This document shows, in pieces, positions 1 through 5,536 of a stretch of DNA of 5,536 nucleotides (position 1 is its first letter; each line of letters begins with the position of its first letter). The notes beneath the pieces were generated by a model. The model saw only the letters and a list, made by a program, of their open reading frames with translations, did not search any database and was not told where the DNA came from. The stretch spans positions 1-5,536 of the forward strand of contig CAISVC010000199.1 in the NCBI GenBank assembly GCA_903888815.1, written 5' to 3'. The position numbers and the translations under genes are program-made. Source of the stretch: an uncultured Fibrobacterota bacterium. Lineage in GTDB: Bacteria > Fibrobacterota > Chitinivibrionia > Chitinivibrionales > Chitinispirillaceae.

Positions 1-458
1 CATGCATCGATACATTTCTTGACACGCGGGGCAAAGCCTTGCGGCTCGGTATACGGGCGAAACCCCTGGTGCTGAAGCCGAACAGCACAGAGCTCGAGGA
101 GCTCTTCGGCGAACAGATCAAGGGCGTGCATCATATTGCACTTAAGGGGAAAAAGCTTCTCGACAAGGGCATATCGTACGTTTTTATCTCTCTCGGCTCA
201 GACGGTATGATTGCGCTGCATGAGAACGAGTGTCTGCTCTGCGCACCGCCTCAGGTGAAGACCGTGGACCCGGTCGGGTGCGGCGATGCCCTGATGGCCG
301 GTATCCTGGTCGCATGGAAGCGGAATTTTTCGTTCTCTGAAACCTGCCGTCTCGCAACTGCATGCGGCGCTTCCAAGGCAAAACATGAGGGGCCGCATTC
401 GGTTGCGCGCGATGAAGTCTGGCAGCTCATGGAGGACGTGAAGATAACGGCGGTATAG
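1..458 (+). CDS. PfkB-family sugar kinase, 1-phosphofructokinase/tagatose-6-phosphate kinase type (C-terminal part, 5' end outside window)
   Basis: Reading from base 3, 151 codons run to a TAG at 456-458; the reading frame is open to the left edge, so the start lies upstream. The visible part matches the C-terminal half of ribokinase-fold (PfkB) kinases, which transfer phosphate from ATP to a sugar or sugar phosphate in the cytoplasm. Landmarks in order: FLDTRGKAL (the strand and 'D-x-x-G-x-A-L' turn of 1-phosphofructokinase-like proteins), KPNSTELEELFG, the ISLGSDGM strand, and the PfkB signature DPVGCGDALMAG. The last contains the catalytic-base aspartate (codon 285-287) and the glycines of the anion hole. 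The KPN...EELFG and SLGSDG pattern fits the 1-phosphofructokinase/tagatose-6-phosphate kinase subgroup better than ribokinase or RfaE. The exact substrate cannot be read from this fragment. A TTG at 39 is an internal leucine codon, since homology continues upstream of it. The gene is followed almost immediately by the decarboxylase gene, suggesting co-transcription. Confidence 0.88.
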   Translation, partial: CIDTFLDTRGKALRLGIRAKPLVLKPNSTELEELFGEQIKGVHHIALKGKKLLDKGISYVFISLGSDGMIALHENECLLCAPPQVKTVDPVGCGDALMAGILVAWKRNFSFSETCRLATACGASKAKHEGPHSVARDEVWQLMEDVKITAV

Positions 459-462
459 GGGG
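457..462 (+). promoter_or_regulatory. Ribosome binding site of the UDP-glucuronate decarboxylase gene
   Basis: AGGGGG lies 5 bases before the ATG at 468 and overlaps the TAG stop of the upstream kinase gene. It supports this ATG as the start and suggests translational coupling of the two genes. Confidence 0.6.
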
Positions 463-467
463 TTTGT

Positions 468-1406
468 ATGAAACAATTGCGGATATTAGTCACCGGCGGG
501 GCCGGTTTCCTGGGGTCACATCTCTGCGACCGGCTGGTAAAAGAAGGGCACGACGTCATCTGTCTTGACAATTATTTTACCGGAAGGAAACGGAACATCG
601 AGCATCTGATGGGAACGTGCAATTTCGAGCTTTTGCGCCACGATATCACGTTTCCCGTCTTCGTTGAAGTCGACCAGATCTATAATCTCGCCTGTCCTGC
701 TTCTCCGGTACATTACCAGTATAATCCGGTCAAGACGATCAAGACCAATGTCATGGGTGCCATCAACGTGCTCGGTCTTGCCAAGCGGATAAAGGCGCGT
801 GTACTGCAGGCGTCGACCTCCGAGGTCTATGGTGACCCGGCTGAGCACCCGCAGACCGAAAGCTACTGGGGCAACGTCAATCCGGTCGGATTGCGCTCAT
901 GCTACGATGAAGGCAAGCGGGTGGCCGAAACGCTTTTTTTCGATTACCACCGCCAGAACAGGGTGGACATCAGGGTCGTACGGATTTTCAATACCTACGG
1001 ACCGCGCATGCACCCCGGAGACGGCAGGGTAGTCTCGAATTTTATCGTGCAGGCTCTGCAGGGCAGGGACATTACGCTTTACGGCGACGGTTCGCAGACC
1101 CGCTCATTCTGCTATGTTGACGATCTGATTGACGGCCTGGTACGGATGATGAACATTGACGGGTTCACCGGGCCGGTCAATATCGGCAATCCGGACGAGT
1201 TTACGATCAGGGAGCTTGCCGAGAAGGTGGTAAAATTGACAAAAAGCAAATCGAAAACAGTGTATAGGCCGCTGCCCCAGGACGACCCGAAACAGCGGCG
1301 GCCCGATATCACGCTTGCTGAAAAGCAGCTCACGTGGCGGCCCTCGGTGCCGCTGGAAGAGGGGCTGAGGAAAACAATTGATTATTTTAAGAATAATCTG
1401 GATTGA
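468..1406 (+). CDS. uxs: UDP-glucuronate decarboxylase (UDP-xylose synthase)
   Basis: This complete 312-residue protein is an extended short-chain dehydrogenase/reductase. The family oxidises UDP-glucuronate at C4 with bound NAD+, loses CO2 from C6 and re-reduces the product to UDP-xylose, a precursor of cell-surface glycans; it acts in the cytoplasm. The Rossmann NAD motif GGAGFLG is at residues 10-16, followed by LDNYFTGRKRN at 33-43, which is typical of UXS. The active-site TSE is at 117-119 within STSEVYGDP, and the YxxxK pair is Tyr146/Lys150 in CYDEGKR. NTYGPRM (175-181) and DGRVVSNF (185-192) are family hallmarks, and the arginine-containing DDPKQRRPDI (272-281) matches the catalytic arginine region of UXS and the ArnA decarboxylase. 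Length equals that of typical bacterial UXS, so it is full length and has no formyltransferase domain as in ArnA. There is no signal peptide or membrane segment. The UDP-glucose dehydrogenase that normally supplies the substrate is not in the window. Confidence 0.95.
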   Translation: MKQLRILVTGGAGFLGSHLCDRLVKEGHDVICLDNYFTGRKRNIEHLMGTCNFELLRHDITFPVFVEVDQIYNLACPASPVHYQYNPVKTIKTNVMGAINVLGLAKRIKARVLQASTSEVYGDPAEHPQTESYWGNVNPVGLRSCYDEGKRVAETLFFDYHRQNRVDIRVVRIFNTYGPRMHPGDGRVVSNFIVQALQGRDITLYGDGSQTRSFCYVDDLIDGLVRMMNIDGFTGPVNIGNPDEFTIRELAEKVVKLTKSKSKTVYRPLPQDDPKQRRPDITLAEKQLTWRPSVPLEEGLRKTIDYFKNNLD

Positions 1407-1420
1407 CGCCCGCCCTGCCA

Positions 1421-1446
1421 CCCTCCCCCTTAACCAAGGGGAAGGG
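1421..1446 (+). repeat. Imperfect palindrome (hairpin), REP/MITE-like, between the decarboxylase gene and leuS
   Basis: The left arm CCCTCCCCCTT (1421-1431) and right arm AAGGGGAAGGG (1436-1446) pair over 11 positions with one C/A mismatch, around the 4-base loop AACC. All C-rich bases lie in the left arm and all G-rich bases in the right arm. No T-run follows, so it is not a canonical intrinsic terminator. It fills most of the only noncoding gap in the window and is unlike the flanking coding DNA. Read in the leuS frame it encodes PPSPLTKGKG, the kind of proline-rich 'PLTKG' peptide that arises when widespread C/G palindromic repeats are mistaken for coding sequence (from general experience of such genomes). 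Only one copy is visible here, so its repeat nature is an inference. It could also be an mRNA hairpin acting on leuS. Confidence 0.55.
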
Positions 1447-1473
1447 ACGGGAAAGTGGTGCGCACGTAACACC

Positions 1474-1477
1474 GGAG
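1474..1477 (+). promoter_or_regulatory. Ribosome binding site deciding the leuS start at GTG 1484
   Basis: GGAG sits 6 bases before the GTG at 1484. The in-frame TTG at 1403 would overlap the upstream stop and would add 27 residues translated from the palindromic repeat. LeuRS homology begins with the residues right after the GTG (SKYNPSEIEPKWQKRW), so GTG 1484 is the better start. Confidence 0.75.
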
Positions 1478-1483
1478 ATAGCA

Positions 1484-4002
<2,519 letters not shown>

Positions 4003-4003
<1 letters not shown>

Positions 4004-4602
4004 TGCAGGAGATTGTTGTCGCAACCGGGAACAGGGATAAACTGCGGGAGATCAGGGAACTGCTTCATGATCTGCCGGTAAGGATTACTTCGCTGGCCGA
4101 TTACTGGAATCCCGTACCTTCCATCCCGGAGATGGGGAATACGTTTTCAGAGAATGCCCTGCAGAAAGCGATGTGGGTGTTCGGGCGAAAGGGTCAATGG
4201 GTACTGGCTGACGATTCGGGGCTTGAGGTGGATGTGCTCGGCGGCATGCCCGGGGTCAGAAGCGCGCGATTTGCGGGGGAAGGTAACGGCAGTGAGGCGA
4301 ATAACCGTAAATTGCTGGAGCTTATGGCTGAAGTCGCACCCGAACGCCGGACAGCACGCTTTAAATGCGTGGTGGCGCTTGTCACCGCTGCTAAAAGCTA
4401 TTTTTTTGCAGAAGGCGGCTGTGAAGGCATGATAGCGTTTGAGCCGCGGGGTGCGCGGGGATTTGGTTATGATCCGCTGTTTGTGCCGGCGGGTTTTACG
4501 CAGACCTTCGCCGAACTTGGGCCGGCGGAAAAACACACGATCAGCCACCGCGGGAAAGCTTTTGAGAAGGTGAGGAAGCATCTTCATGAAATCCTCGGAT
4601 GA
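4003..4602 (+). CDS. rdgB: XTP/dITP pyrophosphatase, RdgB/HAM1 family
   Basis: This complete 199-residue protein matches the usual length of about 195-205 residues. The family hydrolyses dITP, ITP and XTP to the monophosphate plus pyrophosphate, keeping deaminated purines out of DNA and RNA; it is a cytoplasmic, Mg-dependent dimer. Visible motifs in order: VVATGNRDKLREI with the nucleotide-binding Thr8...Lys13; GNTFSENALQKA (46-56); LADDSGLEVDVLGGMPGVRSARFAGE (68-93), whose second Asp (Asp71) aligns with the catalytic aspartate; RFKCVVAL (119-126); RGFGYDPLF (152-160), the base-recognition region; and SHRGKA (181-186). All key positions are present, so it should be active. The gene begins inside the leuS stop codon and its end overlaps the next gene by 17 bases. 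A 7-T run at 4401-4407 encodes two in-frame phenylalanines (SYFFA) and does not disrupt the frame. Confidence 0.95.
4572..4575 (+). promoter_or_regulatory. Ribosome binding site for the histidine kinase gene, inside rdgB
   Basis: GAGG within AAGGTGAGGAAG lies 10 bases before the ATG at 4586. It sits inside the last codons of rdgB and supports an overlapping start for the next gene. Confidence 0.5.
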
Positions 4603-5536
4603 CCGCAAAACCGCAACACCGGATACGGATAACTACCGCCGGCGCTTTGAAAGCGTTCCGCATCTGTGCGTTTCGGTAAAGCCTGACGGTACGATTATCA
4701 GCTGCAACAGACTTTTCAGTGATTTCTGGAACAGGTCGGACAAAAAGGCCGAAGGAACAAACATTTCATCATACCTGCGGCCGGAGGATAAAGCTCTATT
4801 CGTGCGTTTTCTCAGTTCGGTCACGCAGACCGATCCGGTGCCGCAGCAGAATATTTTCGAATGGACACTGCCCGGTGCCGGCGGAAGTCTGAAAATCAGC
4901 GTCAAGGCTGCCGTTGTTGACGATGCGGGCGGAAGCAAAGAAATAGTTCTCGCGATGGAAGACGTGACCCGGAAGCTCGATTGTGAAGAAGAAAGAAAAA
5001 TGGCACGCAAGCAGCTCTATCGATCGGCCCATCTGGCTTCCATCGGCACCCTCGCTTCCGGCCTTGCCCATGAAATCAACAATCCGTTGACCGCTCTCCT
5101 TGGCTTTTCAAGCGCGCTGCTCAAGCGGATCAATAATAATGAGGAGATTGACCGGAGCGAACTTGGCTCATACCTTCAGATTATTTATAATGAGACCATC
5201 CGGTGCCGCGATATTGTCGATCACCTTCACCGGTTTGCGCTGGAGAGCGGAGAAGCGAAAATCAGCCGTGTTTCCCTTTTCGAAAGCATTGCCAATGCGC
5301 TCAGACTGGTGAACATCCGGGCAATCCGGTCTGAGATAACTATTTTAAATGAGATTCAGGAGAACTTCTGGGTACGGGCGGATACCAACAAGCTGGAGCA
5401 GGTATTTGTCAATCTGCTTACCAACTGTATCGATTTCTGCAGTCCCGGAACCACGGTCACTATTTCGAAAGTACTCGAAAAAAAAGCTTCGAAATATGCT
5501 GTGGTGACGGTCCGCGATAATGGCCCCGGCATGACC
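4586..5536 (+). CDS. PAS-domain sensor histidine kinase, cytoplasmic (N-terminal 317 residues; 3' end outside window)
   Basis: The frame from ATG 4586 is open for 317 codons to the last base, so the C-terminal part is missing. Such proteins sense a signal, phosphorylate themselves on histidine and pass the phosphate to a response regulator. Residues about 18-130 form a PAS-like domain (VPHLCVSVKPDGTIISCNRLF, ending in VLAMEDVTRK). A short charged helix (131-147) leads to the HisKA dimerisation domain with LASIGTLASGLAHEINNPLT; His162 is the predicted phosphorylation site. This H-box with HEINNPL is typical of NtrB/PAS-type kinases. The N-box of the ATPase domain is NKLEQVFVNLLTNCIDF (268-284) with Asn276 and Asn280, and the G1 box is DNGPGM (311-316). 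No signal peptide or membrane segment is visible, which suggests a soluble sensor; the ligand is unknown. The ATG was chosen because of GAGG upstream and because the PAS homology starts shortly after it. The gene overlaps rdgB by 17 bases in another frame. A partner response regulator would be expected downstream but is not in the window. Confidence 0.9.
   Translation, partial: MKSSDDRKTATPDTDNYRRRFESVPHLCVSVKPDGTIISCNRLFSDFWNRSDKKAEGTNISSYLRPEDKALFVRFLSSVTQTDPVPQQNIFEWTLPGAGGSLKISVKAAVVDDAGGSKEIVLAMEDVTRKLDCEEERKMARKQLYRSAHLASIGTLASGLAHEINNPLTALLGFSSALLKRINNNEEIDRSELGSYLQIIYNETIRCRDIVDHLHRFALESGEAKISRVSLFESIANALRLVNIRAIRSEITILNEIQENFWVRADTNKLEQVFVNLLTNCIDFCSPGTTVTISKVLEKKASKYAVVTVRDNGPGMT

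Noticed and set aside
89..105. Perfect 7-bp inverted repeat AGAGCTC-GAG-GAGCTCT
   Set aside because: It lies within conserved coding sequence of the PfkB kinase (STELEELF) and is explained by the repeated Glu-Leu codons.
1421..1446. Rho-independent terminator between the decarboxylase gene and leuS
   Set aside because: The hairpin is followed by ACGGGAAAG rather than a T-tract on either strand's expected side, so a canonical terminator is not supported.
4633..5010. Minus-strand open frame opposite the start of the histidine kinase
   Set aside because: The plus-strand frame over the same bases encodes a clear PAS-HisKA protein, so the antisense frame is a shadow.
5478..5485. Run of 8 A residues in the histidine kinase as a possible programmed frameshift or sequencing error
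   Set aside because: The frame continues cleanly into the conserved DNGPGM box after the run, so no shift is needed.

Overview
The window holds five genes, all on the + strand and tightly packed, so it is probably part of one transcription unit. The two outer genes are cut by the window edges. In order they are: the C-terminal half of a PfkB-family sugar kinase of the 1-phosphofructokinase/tagatose-6-phosphate kinase type; a complete UDP-glucuronate decarboxylase (UDP-xylose synthase); a complete leucyl-tRNA synthetase (leuS); a complete RdgB/HAM1 non-canonical purine NTP pyrophosphatase; and the N-terminal 317 residues of a PAS-containing sensor histidine kinase that continues past the right edge.

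Spacing is close: 8 intervening bases plus the stop context between the kinase and the decarboxylase, 77 bases between the decarboxylase and leuS, a 1-base stop/start overlap (TGATG) between leuS and rdgB, and a 17-base overlap between rdgB and the histidine kinase. The only noncoding stretch of note is the 77-base gap before leuS. It carries an 11-bp, C/G-strand-biased imperfect hairpin that looks like an interspersed palindromic repeat rather than a terminator. No rRNA, tRNA, CRISPR array, transposase or phage gene is visible, and no promoter or terminator could be supported.

The organism is a bacterium with moderately GC-rich DNA (by eye a little over 50%). The decarboxylase suggests UDP-xylose-derived sugars in surface polysaccharide. 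The LeuRS has the 'KLNG' form after its signature lysine motif and an extended segment before it, which from memory resembles LeuRS of chlamydiae and related groups more than that of E. coli. Together with the palindromic repeat this makes me lean weakly towards an uncultured PVC-like, Omnitrophota-like, Nitrospirota-like or deltaproteobacterial lineage; the sequence here does not settle it.

The genes do not form one obvious pathway. Two concern sugar and sugar-nucleotide metabolism, two are housekeeping (translation and nucleotide-pool cleaning), and the last begins a signalling module. No new defence, mobile or biosynthetic system is evident. The points most worth checking are the altered KMSKS motif of LeuRS (reads KMAKT), the palindromic repeat placed just before the leuS ribosome binding site, and the start of the histidine kinase inside rdgB.
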